From NCBI RefSeq assembly GCF_023380265.1, contig NZ_CP093366.1, positions 310,001-374,000 on the forward strand: a DNA stretch of 64,000 bases. Direction: 5' to 3'. Shown in pieces: positions 44,376 through 53,820 of this stretch. The DNA comes from Bombilactobacillus folatiphilus (GTDB taxonomy: Bacteria; Bacillota; Bacilli; Lactobacillales; Lactobacillaceae). Numbering within the stretch: the first letter of the stretch is position 1; each line of letters starts with the position of its first letter. The notes below the pieces were generated by a model. That model saw only the letters and a program-made list of their open reading frames with translations, searched no databases and had not been told where the DNA came from. The position numbers were made by a program, and so were the translations under genes.

Positions 44376-45236
44376 ATGAAAAAACAACAGACCTCATCTT
44401 GGGGTCGTCGCGTTAGTCTAGGATTGATGATAGTTGTCTTGTTTATTTTGCTAGCGATTTTATCTTGGCGTTCCACTCAGCCGCTTACGACGAATCAATC
44501 TGAAAGTGTTCCCACGCTTTATCTGCACGGTTATGGTGCGGGTGCGAAGTCCACTGATTATTGGATTAATTACGCCAAAAAGCATGATCAGGCGCAAAAG
44601 GTATTGACGGCTGTCGTATCACCTCAAGGCAAAGTCAAATTGCAGGGCGAATGGGGGACACGTGTGAAACATCCGTTGGTGCAAGTTGTCTTCCAAGATA
44701 ATAAAAATACGGATTATCAACAAACCAGTCGGTGGTTTGCAAAGGTTTTGCAAGCCTTGCAACAACGTTATCAAATTAAACAATACAATACGGTGACACA
44801 TTCAATGGGCAACTTAACGACAATGTATTATCAAATGTCGCCCAAACTCAAAAAAGGCTTGCCTAAGTTGCATCAGCAAGTCAATGTTGCGGGCCATTTT
44901 GATGGTATTGTGGGCAAGGATGATCAGCCTAATCAGAATCATTTGCAACAAAATGGTGAACCACAGCAGCAAGATGCTACTTATCGGTATTTGAAACGCA
45001 ATCGTCAACAGTTTCCAAAGAATGTTTCGGTCTTGAATATTTATGGCAATCTTGATGATGGTACCAATTCTGATGGTGATGTGACGGTCGTATCTGCTAA
45101 ATCACTGGGCTTTTTGGTGAAAAAGCAGACTCATTATCAAGAATTAGAAATTAAGGGTGCTAAGGCCCAGCACAGTCAGTTGCATGAAAATCCGCAAGTT
45201 GCGCGAGCGATTGACCACTTTTTGTGGGCAAAATAA
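44376..45236 (+). CDS. DUF915 alpha/beta hydrolase, membrane-anchored or secreted
   Basis: A 286-residue protein with an N-terminal hydrophobic segment (LGLMIVVLFILLAILSW, about 16-32) and an alpha/beta hydrolase domain. TLYLHGYGAGAKS is the oxyanion strand; the nucleophile serine is in THSMGNLTT; an acid in NLDDGTNSDGDVTV and a histidine in KAQHSQLHENPQV complete a likely triad. DUF915 hydrolases are widespread in lactobacilli; substrate unknown. Its stop abuts that of the convergent HD gene. Confidence 0.85.
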   Translation: MKKQQTSSWGRRVSLGLMIVVLFILLAILSWRSTQPLTTNQSESVPTLYLHGYGAGAKSTDYWINYAKKHDQAQKVLTAVVSPQGKVKLQGEWGTRVKHPLVQVVFQDNKNTDYQQTSRWFAKVLQALQQRYQIKQYNTVTHSMGNLTTMYYQMSPKLKKGLPKLHQQVNVAGHFDGIVGKDDQPNQNHLQQNGEPQQQDATYRYLKRNRQQFPKNVSVLNIYGNLDDGTNSDGDVTVVSAKSLGFLVKKQTHYQELEIKGAKAQHSQLHENPQVARAIDHFLWAK

Positions 45237-45887
45237 TCAAATTTGACCTTGCCATTCTTTTGAAAATTGTTGTACAAAGTTGCGCATGTAAGTGGTTCGT
45301 TGGTGCGCTAACTGTTGCCCGGCTGTTGTGTTCATCAGTTGTTCTAAGTGAAATAATTTTTCATAAAAATGATTAATCGTCGTTGTTTGATGTTGACGAT
45401 AGTTAGTTTTGGAGGTTAGTTCAATAGGCTTGAGCTGTGGATCATAAAGCAACTGCTTGTGGCTGGCACCGTATGCAAAGGCTCGCGCAATCCCAATTGC
45501 TCCTAAAGCATCTAAGCGATCGGCATCTTGAACATACTGCCCCCAGGTTGGTAAAACTTGTTTGTGTTGCAGATTTTGGGCAAAGGACATTTTGGTAATA
45601 GTTTGCATGATTTCTTGTTGTTGCGACTCGTCAAATCCTGCTTCAGTTAATAATTGCATAAGTTGTTGCTTTCGGCTTAAAATATCATCTGTAAGCTTAT
45701 CGTCAATCGTATCGTGCAATAAGCTGGCTGCTTGCAACAAAGCGGTGATGTCAGGCGTTAACGGCTGGTCTGTTTGGTATAAATTGACCGCTAAGCTCGC
45801 GACACGGCAAACGTGATTGTAGTCATGTCCGCTGACGTCGTTACCTAGAGTTTTTTGGGCAAACGATTGGATTTGCATAAGATTCAT
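45237..45887 (-). CDS. HD domain phosphohydrolase
   Basis: A 216-residue YedJ-like HD hydrolase. The metal motif is H..HD..D: NDVSGHDYNHVCRVA, ASLLHDTIDD and VQDADRLDALGAIGIARAF. Substrates of this branch are not established, probably nucleotides. No intergenic gap to the DUF915 gene on the other strand (stop codons adjacent). Confidence 0.87.
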   Translation of the reverse strand: MNLMQIQSFAQKTLGNDVSGHDYNHVCRVASLAVNLYQTDQPLTPDITALLQAASLLHDTIDDKLTDDILSRKQQLMQLLTEAGFDESQQQEIMQTITKMSFAQNLQHKQVLPTWGQYVQDADRLDALGAIGIARAFAYGASHKQLLYDPQLKPIELTSKTNYRQHQTTTINHFYEKLFHLEQLMNTTAGQQLAHQRTTYMRNFVQQFSKEWQGQI

Positions 45888-45944
45888 ATAAAAGCGCCTC
45901 TTTTTAATTCAACATAACATAAAGAAGATTTGAAATGCAAAATC

Positions 45945-46102
45945 AAAGGAGGTGATGTGTGCTGGAAACACTGGTAACTTGATATTAAGTTTTTGGGCAA
46001 TGGGTCGTCGCGTAATTTAGGGCGCTAATAAATCTACACAGATTTTAGTTGGGAAATGGAGTGTTAGCGATTGTTTCGACATTAGTGTGGGTCAAAAAAT
46101 GA
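45945..46102 (+). pseudogene. Remnant of a small hydrophobic holin-like toxin gene
   Basis: A perfect anti-Shine-Dalgarno match AAAGGAGGTGAT (45945-45956) precedes GTG 45959, which encodes LETLVT then TGA. One base on, the +1 frame encodes LILSFWAMG (from 45979), and after about 55 intrusive bases flanked by TGGGCAATGG/TGGGAAATGG the first frame resumes as VLAIVSTLVWVKK-stop (46061-46102). Joined, the three parts make a 29-residue single-span peptide with a Lys-Lys end, resembling the short holin-like toxins annotated in lactobacilli. No intact antitoxin RNA was recognised. Confidence 0.4.
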
Positions 46103-46171
46103 GCTCAATAATATTAATGTTATTTTTGGGCCTATACACAATGTCACAACGGATATTAAGGAGAGTGTACA

Positions 46172-47389
46172 GTGTCATACTTAGTTATCAATGCAGTTGG
46201 ATTAATAGTCTTTTTGACCATTGCGTTTTTGTTTTCAAAGAATAAAAAAGCAATTAATTGGCGTTCAATTATTGTCATGGTAGTCTTAAATTTGGTCATT
46301 GCTTGGTTCTTAACCAGCTTTGCAGTTGGGCGTCAAATTGTTTCAGGGGCGGCCGACGGCTTCAACGCGTTAATTCAGGTGGCTTATTCAGGAATTGCGT
46401 TTGCTTTGCCAAGCATGGTTCATGTTAAAAACATGGATTTTGTGATTAGTTCATTGATGCCGATTTTATTAATTGTTCCACTGTTTGATATTTTGACCTA
46501 TATTGGTTTTTTACCATGGGTAATCAAATGGATTGGCAAGATTTTAGCCAAAGTGACCGGTCAACCTCGATTTGAATCATTTTTTTCCGTTGAAATGATG
46601 TTTTTGGGAAATACAGAAGCTTTGGCGGTTTCAGGATTACAGTTACGTCAAATGAGTAAAGAGCGCAATTTGACGATTGCAATGATGTCCATGAGTTGTG
46701 TCACTGCATCCATTTTGGGAGCTTATACCAAGATGGTACCTGCGCAATTTGTTTTAACGGCAGTGCCTGTGAATATCATTAATGCGATTATTGTGGCTAG
46801 TATTATGAATCCTGTGAGTGTGACGCCTAGTGAAGATACGATTGCCACTGTTTCGGGACAAACAGATGATTCAGAAACTAGTGGACGTGAACCGTTCTTC
46901 TCCTTTTTAGGTGATTCAATTCTTGCCGCAGGAAAATTAATTTTAATTATTACTGCTAATGTGATTGCTTTTGTTGCTTTAGCAAACTTAATTGATAAAT
47001 GTTTGGGTTTGATCAATCCTTGGTTGAGTTTGGAACATTTATTGGGAATCGTTATGTTTCCTTTTGCTTGGCTCTTGGGCTTAAATGTCCAAGATGCCTT
47101 TCAGTTTGCCCAGTATATGGGTACCAAATTAGTCACCAATGAGTTTGTGGTGATGGGGAAAGTTTCCTCAATTATTAAACACTTTAGCCCGCATTATCAG
47201 GCTATTTTGACAGTCTTCTTAACATCGTTTGCCAACTTTTCAACTGTCGGTATGATTATCGGAGCGTTTAAAGATTTGGTTGACCGTGAAAAAAATAATT
47301 ATATCGCTAAAAATATTAGTTATCTCTTAGTTTCAGGAATTTTGGTTTCACTTTTATCCGCGGCTACTGTCGGTTTGTTTGTGTGGTAG
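46172..47389 (+). CDS. nupC: NupC/CNT family nucleoside transporter
   Basis: A 405-residue concentrative nucleoside transporter. Conserved segments GFNALIQVAYSGIAFALP, FFSVEMMFLGNTEALAVSG (substrate loop), SCVTASILGAYTKM and TKLVTNEFVVM are present, with about 10 membrane helices. GTG start 46172 behind AAGGAGAG. Monocistronic, ended by a terminator. Confidence 0.93.
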   Translation: MSYLVINAVGLIVFLTIAFLFSKNKKAINWRSIIVMVVLNLVIAWFLTSFAVGRQIVSGAADGFNALIQVAYSGIAFALPSMVHVKNMDFVISSLMPILLIVPLFDILTYIGFLPWVIKWIGKILAKVTGQPRFESFFSVEMMFLGNTEALAVSGLQLRQMSKERNLTIAMMSMSCVTASILGAYTKMVPAQFVLTAVPVNIINAIIVASIMNPVSVTPSEDTIATVSGQTDDSETSGREPFFSFLGDSILAAGKLILIITANVIAFVALANLIDKCLGLINPWLSLEHLLGIVMFPFAWLLGLNVQDAFQFAQYMGTKLVTNEFVVMGKVSSIIKHFSPHYQAILTVFLTSFANFSTVGMIIGAFKDLVDREKNNYIAKNISYLLVSGILVSLLSAATVGLFVW

Positions 47390-47397
47390 CTGGATTT

Positions 47398-47434
47398 CAA
47401 AAGCAGGTCATCAATTGGTGATCTGCTTTTTTGA
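47398..47434 (+). terminator. Terminator after nupC
   Basis: AAAGCAGGTCATC and GGTGATCTGCTTT enclose AATT and are followed by a T-run. Confidence 0.87.
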
Positions 47435-47516
47435 TCCATAAAATTAAAAAATAATTGACACTAAAATAGCTTACAGTTAAGATTAATTAATCTTATTAAG
47501 AAAAGAGGAGATAAGT

Positions 47517-48313
47517 ATGGAAGTTATTGGATCATTTCTGTTAGTTATGTGCTGTATGTTTTTGGGGGAATGGGTGTCTACCAAAACCCATGCTTATCTC
47601 CCGTCTATTTTTGTTACAGCGGTTTTATTTATGATTGGTTACTGGACTTTTTTTCCAAAGAACATGGTCGCCAAAGCGTCATTTACGGATACAGCCGTTA
47701 ATATGTTTTTATCATTTACCTTAGTGCATTTAGGAACAATGATGAGCTTGAAAAAATTGTTACAGCAATGGCGCGCAGTCTGTATTGCCTAAAGCTTATC
47801 AAACGTCAGCTTTTTTGTTGGCTAATTTGACGCATGGCGCCGTTAATTCAAGCATTATCTGTTTAATTTTAGGCGTAATTTTCCATCAGATTGGTTTTTT
47901 AGATGATGAAATTGTACAAAAAAGCGGGAATTTATAATTGGTTAATGTACGGCATCATGGCTTACGGTTTTTCGCAGTTACGCTTGGTTTCGGTATCACA
48001 ATTATTGCCATTAATTATCCAAATTGTCACTTTGATTGTATTGGGCTTAATCTGCATGTTGCTGGTGGCGCTAGTCTTAGCGAAGCCATTTAAAATGTCG
48101 TGGCAAATGGCTTACGCTTGTTCGTTAACGGCGTTGTTTGGCTTTCCAATGGATTATGTTTTGACGAACGAAGTAATTGATAGCTTGACGACAGATACTA
48201 AACAAAAAGCTTACCTCACAGACCAAATGCTGCCCAAGATGTTGGTGGGAGGCTTTGCCACAGTTTCAATTGCCTCGGTTGTGATTGCTTCCGTTTTTTT
48301 AAGACTATTATAA
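47517..48313 (+). pseudogene. Multi-frameshifted membrane transporter gene
   Basis: Piece 1 (47517-47792, behind AGAGGAG) encodes four membrane segments (SFLLVMCCMFLGEWVSTKTH; PSIFVTAVLFMIGYWTFFP) and stops at WRAVCIA. The next 110 bases encode more membrane protein in another frame (AFLLANLTHGAVNSSIICLI; IGFLDDEIVQKSG), and piece 2 (47903-48313) continues in a third (GIYNWLMYGIMAYGF to SVVIASVFLRLL). At least two frameshifts, and piece 1 ends so abruptly that an internal deletion is likely. The family is an uncharacterised Firmicutes transporter-like protein; it sits next to asparaginase on the opposite strand. Confidence 0.75.
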
Positions 48314-48323
48314 AAGGAATCAA

Positions 48324-48354
48324 AAAACCATGCCGTCTCAAACGTCATGGTTTT
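48324..48354. terminator. Terminator shared by the transporter remnant and ansA
   Basis: AAAACCATG and CATGGTTTT arms, with an inner CGTC/ACG pairing, lie between the two convergent genes. Confidence 0.7.
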
Positions 48355-48359
48355 GTTAG

Positions 48360-49325
48360 TTAATGATTAATATAATGGACAAATTGCGAACCAGTTAACC
48401 CAGCACTCAAACCTACTAGCAATTTAATCCGCGCTTTTTGACCATTGAGTCCGCGACAAAAGACAATGCCCATTTTTTGTAGATGCGCCCCGCCACCTTC
48501 ATAAGCATATACCGGTTCAGCAATGCCGTTGAAACACCGTGAAACGAGAATAATGGGAATGTTATGGTCTAATAATTTTTGCACGGCGGGTAAGGCTTGG
48601 GGGGGCAAATTGCCGGCACCGAGCGCCTCAATCACCAGTCCATGAGTTGTTGGTTGATCAAGCACTTCAAATAATTCAGAAGTCATGCCGGCGTAAGCCT
48701 TGACTAGGAAAACACCGTCAATCACTTGTTCAATTGGTAAATGTTTTTGGGGCACAATTTCTTGAATATAGTCCACGTGACCGTCAGACAAAATGCCGAT
48801 GGGACCAAAAGTTGGCGTCCGAAAGGTGGCCACATTAGTTGTATGCGTTTTGGTCACGTAACGTGCGGAATGAATTTCGTCATTCATCACTACAACTACA
48901 CCTTGACCCACCGATTCATCAGCTCTGGCAACTTGGATTGCCGATTTAAAATTATATAATCCGTCGCTGCCGATTTCGTTGGACGAACGCATAGCGCCTG
49001 TGACCACCACAGGCATGTGACCTTGTAAAGTCAAATCTAGAAAGAAAGCTGTTTCTTCTAAGGTGTCTGTTCCGTGGGTCACCACCGCGCCAAAAAAACC
49101 TTCTTGTTCAGCTTGGCGAATTCGTTTGGTTAGTTGCAGCATGTGTTGCGGTGTCATATGCGGTGAAGGCACGTTAAAAATTTCTTCAGTCACGAGTTCC
49201 AAATGATGCGCATTAGTCAGATCTAAAGTAGCTAAGGGATTTTGTTGATTGGGTTTAATTTTACCATCAGTGCTGGACATTGAAATAGTCCCACCCGTAT
49301 GTAAAATTAGAATTTTTTTCGTCAA
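48360..49325 (-). CDS. ansA: L-asparaginase
   Basis: A 321-residue type I-like asparaginase. The first catalytic threonine is in LHTGGTISM (residues 9-17), the second with its Asp in VVTHGTDTLEETAFFL, and substrate contacts in GAMRSSNEIGSDG. No signal peptide, so cytoplasmic. Hydrolyses asparagine to aspartate and ammonia. Confidence 0.94.
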   Translation of the reverse strand: MTKKILILHTGGTISMSSTDGKIKPNQQNPLATLDLTNAHHLELVTEEIFNVPSPHMTPQHMLQLTKRIRQAEQEGFFGAVVTHGTDTLEETAFFLDLTLQGHMPVVVTGAMRSSNEIGSDGLYNFKSAIQVARADESVGQGVVVVMNDEIHSARYVTKTHTTNVATFRTPTFGPIGILSDGHVDYIQEIVPQKHLPIEQVIDGVFLVKAYAGMTSELFEVLDQPTTHGLVIEALGAGNLPPQALPAVQKLLDHNIPIILVSRCFNGIAEPVYAYEGGGAHLQKMGIVFCRGLNGQKARIKLLVGLSAGLTGSQFVHYINH

Positions 49326-49410
49326 TGTTTAAACATCCTTTTATAATTATTCTTATCAATTCTAACACGTTTGGCTTTAGATATGATATCGTTAAGATGA
49401 TACAAATCTT

Positions 49411-49530
49411 GGAGTAGGAAATAAAGCGTAAAGTGCTGGTGGAACGGAATGTGAACACCGGACGAAAAGTCGAAATGCGGCTTGCGGTTTTATTTTCGCA
49501 TTCGCCACGATGCTGGTGGCAGCTCCTTAA
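49411..49530 (+). promoter_or_regulatory. Tetrahydrofolate (THF) riboswitch upstream of folT
   Basis: The 5' GGAGTAG pairs with the 3' AGCTCC end; between them lie AAGCGTAAAGTGCTGG, GGAATGTGAACACCGGACG, and GCGGTTTTATTTTCGCATTCGCC, which follow the THF-riboswitch plan. This class is found before folT genes in lactobacilli and represses at the ribosome-binding site when THF is present. The AAGGGG ribosome-binding site lies immediately after the CTCC arm. Not checked with a covariance model. Confidence 0.75.
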
Positions 49531-49534
49531 GGGG

Positions 49535-50059
49535 ATGCTGAAATTGGATAAACTACAACTCAGTAAAAAAGTGTTTGGTTTAACTTGGTTGGCGATGTTA
49601 ATCGCCTTACAAGTAATTGTTGGTCGTTTTCATGTGGGACCGAGTTTTTTAAAAATAGGTTTTGGTTTCATTGTCACAGCCTTGATTGGTTATTATTTTG
49701 GTCCCATCAAATCAATTGGGGCAGGGTTTATTAGTGACATTTTAGCCAATGTTTTGTTTCCGCCACAAGGTGGGTTCTTTTGGGGTTTTACTTTGTCAGC
49801 GATGGTGACTGGCTTCATCTATGGTCAGTTGCTATACCAAAAGCAAATTACCTGGCAACGTTTGTTGGTGGTGAACATTGTTGTAATTTTGGTTGTTAAT
49901 TTATTATTGAATACGATTTGGGTATGCGTGTTAGGCAAATTACCCTTTCTACAGATGCTCTTACTGCGGGGTGTGAAAGAACTGATTTTCATTCCGATCC
50001 AGACGATCATGCTCTGGTTAGTCTTTAGATGGTTGAAACAACATAGTTTTTTGGAATAA
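49535..50059 (+). CDS. folT: Folate ECF transporter S component FolT
   Basis: A six-helix membrane protein of 174 residues that binds folate and docks on the EcfA/EcfT module. KLQLSKKVFGLTWLAMLIALQVI, IGFGFIVTALIGYYFGPIKS and FFWGFTLSAMVTGFIYG match FolT. Of possible starts, ATG 49535 (directly after AAGGGG) or TTG 49544 (9 bases after it) are both reasonable; the frame further upstream is the riboswitch and is not coding. Terminator follows. Confidence 0.88.
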   Translation: MLKLDKLQLSKKVFGLTWLAMLIALQVIVGRFHVGPSFLKIGFGFIVTALIGYYFGPIKSIGAGFISDILANVLFPPQGGFFWGFTLSAMVTGFIYGQLLYQKQITWQRLLVVNIVVILVVNLLLNTIWVCVLGKLPFLQMLLLRGVKELIFIPIQTIMLWLVFRWLKQHSFLE

Positions 50060-50086
50060 AATCAAGCTGCGGCTTGATTTATTTTT
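50059..50086 (+). terminator. Terminator after folT
   Basis: AAATCAAGC (50059-50067) and GCTTGATTT (50072-50080) with a TGCG loop, followed by ATTTTT. Confidence 0.82.
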
Positions 50087-50115
50087 GAGTAAAAAAGATT
50101 AGAGGTTAAAAACAA

Positions 50116-50838
50116 ATGAAGCTTTTAACAATTGATACTTCTAGTGGTCCGCTAGTGGTTGCGAGCGTTCAAGATCATCAGGTGTTGGCTCAAGTCAGTG
50201 AAACTCAGTTGAAGTCACATAGTATTCAATTATTGCCCGCCATTGACCAAGTTGTCCAACAAGCGGGCTGGCAACCGCAAGATTTGGAGCGGATTGTGGT
50301 GGCACAAGGTCCGGGTTCGTTTACTGGTTTGCGTATTGGTGTCACTACCGCCAAAGTGCTGGCATGGACACTGGAAAAAGAGCTAGTTGGAGTCTCCAGC
50401 TTGGCCGTGTTAGCAGGTAATGTGCCCAATTTTGCCGGCCTAATTGTGCCTGTTATTGATGCGCGCAATCAAAATGTCTTTGCGGGTGTGTATCAAGTTG
50501 TTCGAGGTGAATTGCAGGCGGTGGTGGCTGATTGTCATACTAGTTTGGCGCAATTGTTATTACAGTTGCAAGCAATGGCACTACCCGTGCAGTTTGTCGG
50601 TGATTTGCCCGCCGAAGATTTAGCCCTCATCAAGGCACAATTGCCGGATGCCAAATTTTATGCAAATAATCAACCACAAGGTCATGTTTTGGCACATCTA
50701 GGCCAAAAGCAAACACCCGTGGTAAATTTGGATACCTTTATTCCAAAATATTTGCGACAAACGCAAGCTGAAGTAGTTTGGGCGCACAAGAATCCAACAT
50801 TGGATTCACAAAATCAGCATTATGTTGAAGATGTTTAG
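50116..50838 (+). CDS. tsaB: tRNA threonylcarbamoyladenosine biosynthesis protein TsaB
   Basis: A 240-residue inactive ASKHA-fold partner of TsaD. LLTIDTSSGPLVVA, HSIQLLPAIDQVV and GPGSFTGLRIGVTTAK are its typical segments. Ribosome-binding site AGAGG. The usual order tsaB-rimI-tsaD is reduced here to tsaB-tsaD with 30 bases between. Confidence 0.94.
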   Translation: MKLLTIDTSSGPLVVASVQDHQVLAQVSETQLKSHSIQLLPAIDQVVQQAGWQPQDLERIVVAQGPGSFTGLRIGVTTAKVLAWTLEKELVGVSSLAVLAGNVPNFAGLIVPVIDARNQNVFAGVYQVVRGELQAVVADCHTSLAQLLLQLQAMALPVQFVGDLPAEDLALIKAQLPDAKFYANNQPQGHVLAHLGQKQTPVVNLDTFIPKYLRQTQAEVVWAHKNPTLDSQNQHYVEDV

Positions 50839-50868
50839 GCGTGAAAATTTAAAAAATAGGAGTTTGAC

Positions 50869-51885
50869 ATGCAACAAGATGTTTTGATTTTAGCGTTTGA
50901 AAGTAGTTGTGATGAAACCAGTGTCGCAGTCGTCAAAAACGGCAAGGAAGTTCTAGCCAATATTATTGCCACTCAGATTAAAAGTCATCAACGTTTTGGT
51001 GGCGTCGTGCCAGAAGTAGCAAGTCGTCATCATGTGGAACAAATTGTACATTGCAGCCAGTTGGCGATGGAACAAGCGGGTGTTAGCTATCAGGATTTGT
51101 CTGCAGTGGCGGTGACTTATGGTCCGGGGCTGGTCGGTTCACTCTTAGTTGGTTTGATGGCAGCCAAGACGATTAGTTGGGCACATTCGTTGCCATTGAT
51201 TGGCGTTAATCATTTGGCTGGTCATATTTATGCGGCTAATTTGGTAGCGACGATCGAATATCCGGCCATGGCTTTAGTGGTATCTGGTGGTCACACGGAA
51301 TTGGTGCATTTGACTGCTCCCGGTCATTTTGAAATTTTGGGTGATACCCGTGATGACGCCGTGGGTGAAGCTTATGATAAAGTTGGGCGGATGTTGGGCG
51401 TGAATTACCCCGCTGGCAAAACGATTGATCAGTGGGCGCATGAAGGTCAAGATAATTATCAATTTCCGCGGGCAATGTTGGAAGAAGATAATTTAGATTT
51501 TAGTTTCAGTGGCATCAAAAGTGCTGTCATTAATATGTTGCATCACGCTGAGCAAGTGGGTGATGCTGTGAACAAAAAAGATGTGGCCGCTAGCTTTCAG
51601 GCAGACGTTTTGGATATTTTGGTAACGAAAACTAAACGGGCGTTAAAAAAATATCCAACGCAACAATTGATTGTGGCTGGAGGTGTGGCAGCTAATTCCG
51701 GTTTACGCGAACGATTGCAGCAAGAATTAGGTGACCGAGTGACGTTGATTTTCCCGCCGTTACGTTTATGCGGGGATAACGCTGCGATGATTGGGGCGTT
51801 TGCTTACATTAAGTATCAACAGCACGATTTTGCGGATTTAACGTTGAATGCAGATCCGAGTTTAGATTTTGAATATGCAGAGTAA
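50869..51885 (+). CDS. tsaD: tRNA N6-adenosine threonylcarbamoyltransferase TsaD
   Basis: A 338-residue enzyme transferring threonylcarbamoyl to A37 of t[19 protein letters not shown] starts the ASKHA domain; [11 protein letters not shown] and [14 protein letters not shown] hold metal-binding histidines; [20 protein letters not shown] and [13 protein letters not shown] are further signatures. Ends before a terminator. Confidence 0.97.
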   Translation: MQQDVLILAFESSCDETSVAVVKNGKEVLANIIATQIKSHQRFGGVVPEVASRHHVEQIVHCSQLAMEQAGVSYQDLSAVAVTYGPGLVGSLLVGLMAAKTISWAHSLPLIGVNHLAGHIYAANLVATIEYPAMALVVSGGHTELVHLTAPGHFEILGDTRDDAVGEAYDKVGRMLGVNYPAGKTIDQWAHEGQDNYQFPRAMLEEDNLDFSFSGIKSAVINMLHHAEQVGDAVNKKDVAASFQADVLDILVTKTKRALKKYPTQQLIVAGGVAANSGLRERLQQELGDRVTLIFPPLRLCGDNAAMIGAFAYIKYQQHDFADLTLNADPSLDFEYAE

Positions 51886-51905
51886 AATGCTTTGGATTAA
51901 CTAAA

Positions 51906-51943
51906 GGCTATGCTAAACTACTTGAGTTAGGCATAGTTTTTGT
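51906..51943 (+). terminator. Terminator after tsaD
   Basis: GCTATGCTAA and TTAGGCATAG arms (one bulge) around ACTACTTGAG, followed by five T. Confidence 0.75.
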
Positions 51944-51946
51944 TTT

Positions 51947-51961
51947 ATGCAAACGATTTCG
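51947..51961 (+). promoter_or_regulatory. Catabolite-responsive element before the mannose PTS operon
   Basis: ATGCAAACGATTTCG matches the CcpA site WTGNAANCGNWNNCW at 14 of 15 positions. It lies 27 bases before the IIAB start, suitable for carbon-catabolite control. Confidence 0.65.
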
Positions 51962-51987
51962 AATAAAAAGTAAAGGAGGATCTACAA

Positions 51988-52965
51988 ATGGTGGGAATAG
52001 TGATTGCCAGTCATGGCGGTTTTGCGAAAGGTATTTTGCAATCCGGTAATATGATTTTTGGTCAACAAGAAAATGTGCAAGCAGTGACATTTATGCCCAA
52101 CGAAGGTCCTGACGATTTGCATCAACATCTACAAGATGCAGTTACCCAATTGGAGAATGAGACCGAAGTGTTATTTTTGGTTGATTTATGGGGAGGTTCG
52201 CCGTTCAACCAAGCTAATACTTTGTTTGAAGAGCATAAGGATCATTGGGCCATTGTCACGGGTTTGAATTTGCCCATGTTGATTGAAGCGTATGCCTCAC
52301 GTATGTCGATGGATTCGGCACAAGAAATTGCGGCGCATGTTTTAAAGGAAGCTCAAGCCGGTATCAAGTTGCGTCCAGAATCATTGGCACAACAAGCTGC
52401 CAAGAATTCGAATGCCACGGTATCGGCAACTGTCAAAGAAGGCAAACCGGGTAAAATGGAATATGTCTTGGCGCGTATAGATTCGCGTTTGTTGCATGGA
52501 CAAGTGGCGACTTCTTGGAGTAAATCCGTGAAGCCGAATCGGATTATTGTTGTGTCGGACGCGGTCGCCAAAGATGAATTGCGCAAAAAATTATTGGTGC
52601 AAGCTGCTCCTGTGGGAATTAAAGTGCATGTCATTCCCGTTAAGCAAATGATTAAGATTGCTCAAGATGATCAACATTTTGGTGGTCAACGCGCATTATT
52701 ATTATTTGAAACACCGCAAGATGCTTTGCGAGCTATTGAAGGCGGTGTGCCGTTAACGACGTTAAATATCGGTTCGATGGCGCATTCCGCGGGCAAGGTG
52801 CAACCTAATAAAGTGTTAGCCTTTAATCAAGATGATATTGATACTTTTCAGAAGCTGGCGCAATTAGATGTTCAATTTGACGTACGGAAAGTGCCCAATG
52901 ATTCACCTGATAATATGCAGTCCATTTTGAATAAGGCACAAGCAGAATTGGATAAACAAAAATAA
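51988..52965 (+). CDS. manL: PTS mannose/fructose/sorbose family IIAB component
   Basis: A 325-residue fusion. IIA (about 1-135): phospho-His H9 in [14 protein letters not shown] and [13 protein letters not shown]. Linker about 136-155, then IIB (about 156-325): phospho-His H170 in [15 protein letters not shown]. It relays phosphate from HPr to sugar entering through IIC/IID. Ribosome-binding site AAAGGAGG. First gene of a three-gene operon. Confidence 0.95.
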   Translation: MVGIVIASHGGFAKGILQSGNMIFGQQENVQAVTFMPNEGPDDLHQHLQDAVTQLENETEVLFLVDLWGGSPFNQANTLFEEHKDHWAIVTGLNLPMLIEAYASRMSMDSAQEIAAHVLKEAQAGIKLRPESLAQQAAKNSNATVSATVKEGKPGKMEYVLARIDSRLLHGQVATSWSKSVKPNRIIVVSDAVAKDELRKKLLVQAAPVGIKVHVIPVKQMIKIAQDDQHFGGQRALLLFETPQDALRAIEGGVPLTTLNIGSMAHSAGKVQPNKVLAFNQDDIDTFQKLAQLDVQFDVRKVPNDSPDNMQSILNKAQAELDKQK

Positions 52966-52986
52966 AAAGAACGGAGGAGTAGAAAC

Positions 52987-53805
52987 ATGCATTTAAATGC
53001 GATTCAGATCATTTTAATTTTAATTGTTTCTTTCTTGGCGGGAATGGAAGGAATTTTAGATCAATTTCACTTTCATCAACCAGTCATTGCCTGTACTTTA
53101 ATTGGCTTAGTGAGTGGTGATTTGACGCCATGTTTAATTTTAGGCGGTTCTTTAGAAATGATGGCCCTAGGTTGGGCGAATATTGGTGCAGCAGTTGCTC
53201 CTGATGCAGCGTTGGCGTCAGTAGCTTCAGCAATTATTTTGGTTTTAAGTGGCGGTCAAAGTCAATCCAGTATTTCATCGGCGATTGCGATTGCCGTCCC
53301 ACTAGCCGTTGCGGGCTTATTGTTGACAATTTTAGTGCGGACTTTAGCAACAGGGATTGTACATATTATGGACTCTGCTGCTAAAGAAGGTAATTTGCGT
53401 AAAATTGATTTTTGGCAGGCGATTGCGACTTGCATGCAAGGTTTAAGGATTGCGATTCCAGCCGGTTTAATCCTTATGATCGGTGCGAGTCCAGTCAAAA
53501 TTTTGTTAGCGATGATGCCAGCTTGGTTGACCGATGGTTTGTCCATTGGCGGAGGCTTAGTCGTGGCTGTTGGCTATGCGATGGTCATCAATATGATGGC
53601 TAGTCGCGAAGTTTGGCCGTTTTTTGCGATTGGCTTTGTGCTAGCCACCATTAAAGATTTGACCTTGATTGGCTTAGGGGCGATTGGGCTCGCGTTAGCG
53701 CTCTTATATTTGGCATTGTCGAACAATCATGGCGGTTCCGATTCGAACTCGGGTGGTAACGCCAATGTTGGCGATCCCGTGGGCAATTTGATTGATGACT
53801 ATTAA
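52987..53805 (+). CDS. manM: PTS mannose/fructose/sorbose family IIC component
   Basis: A 272-residue membrane protein. ILIVSFLAGMEGILDQFHFHQP, ALGWANIGAAVAPDAALASVAS and GGGLVVAVGYAMVINMM are IIC-Man signatures. It has a Gly/Ser/Asn-rich tail (GGSDSNSGGNANVGDP). 21 bases after IIAB, 15 before IID. Confidence 0.95.
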   Translation: MHLNAIQIILILIVSFLAGMEGILDQFHFHQPVIACTLIGLVSGDLTPCLILGGSLEMMALGWANIGAAVAPDAALASVASAIILVLSGGQSQSSISSAIAIAVPLAVAGLLLTILVRTLATGIVHIMDSAAKEGNLRKIDFWQAIATCMQGLRIAIPAGLILMIGASPVKILLAMMPAWLTDGLSIGGGLVVAVGYAMVINMMASREVWPFFAIGFVLATIKDLTLIGLGAIGLALALLYLALSNNHGGSDSNSGGNANVGDPVGNLIDDY

Positions 53806-53820
53806 AGGAGGACCAAGATC

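Noticed and set aside
49433..49534. Longer FolT start (MLVERNVNTGRK...)
   Set aside because: These codons lie in the THF riboswitch and do not match the FolT N-terminus.
51925..51945. Sigma-54 promoter before the mannose PTS
   Set aside because: TTAGGCATAG...TTGTT resembles -24/-12 boxes but the -12 lacks GC and the site lies inside the tsaD terminator.
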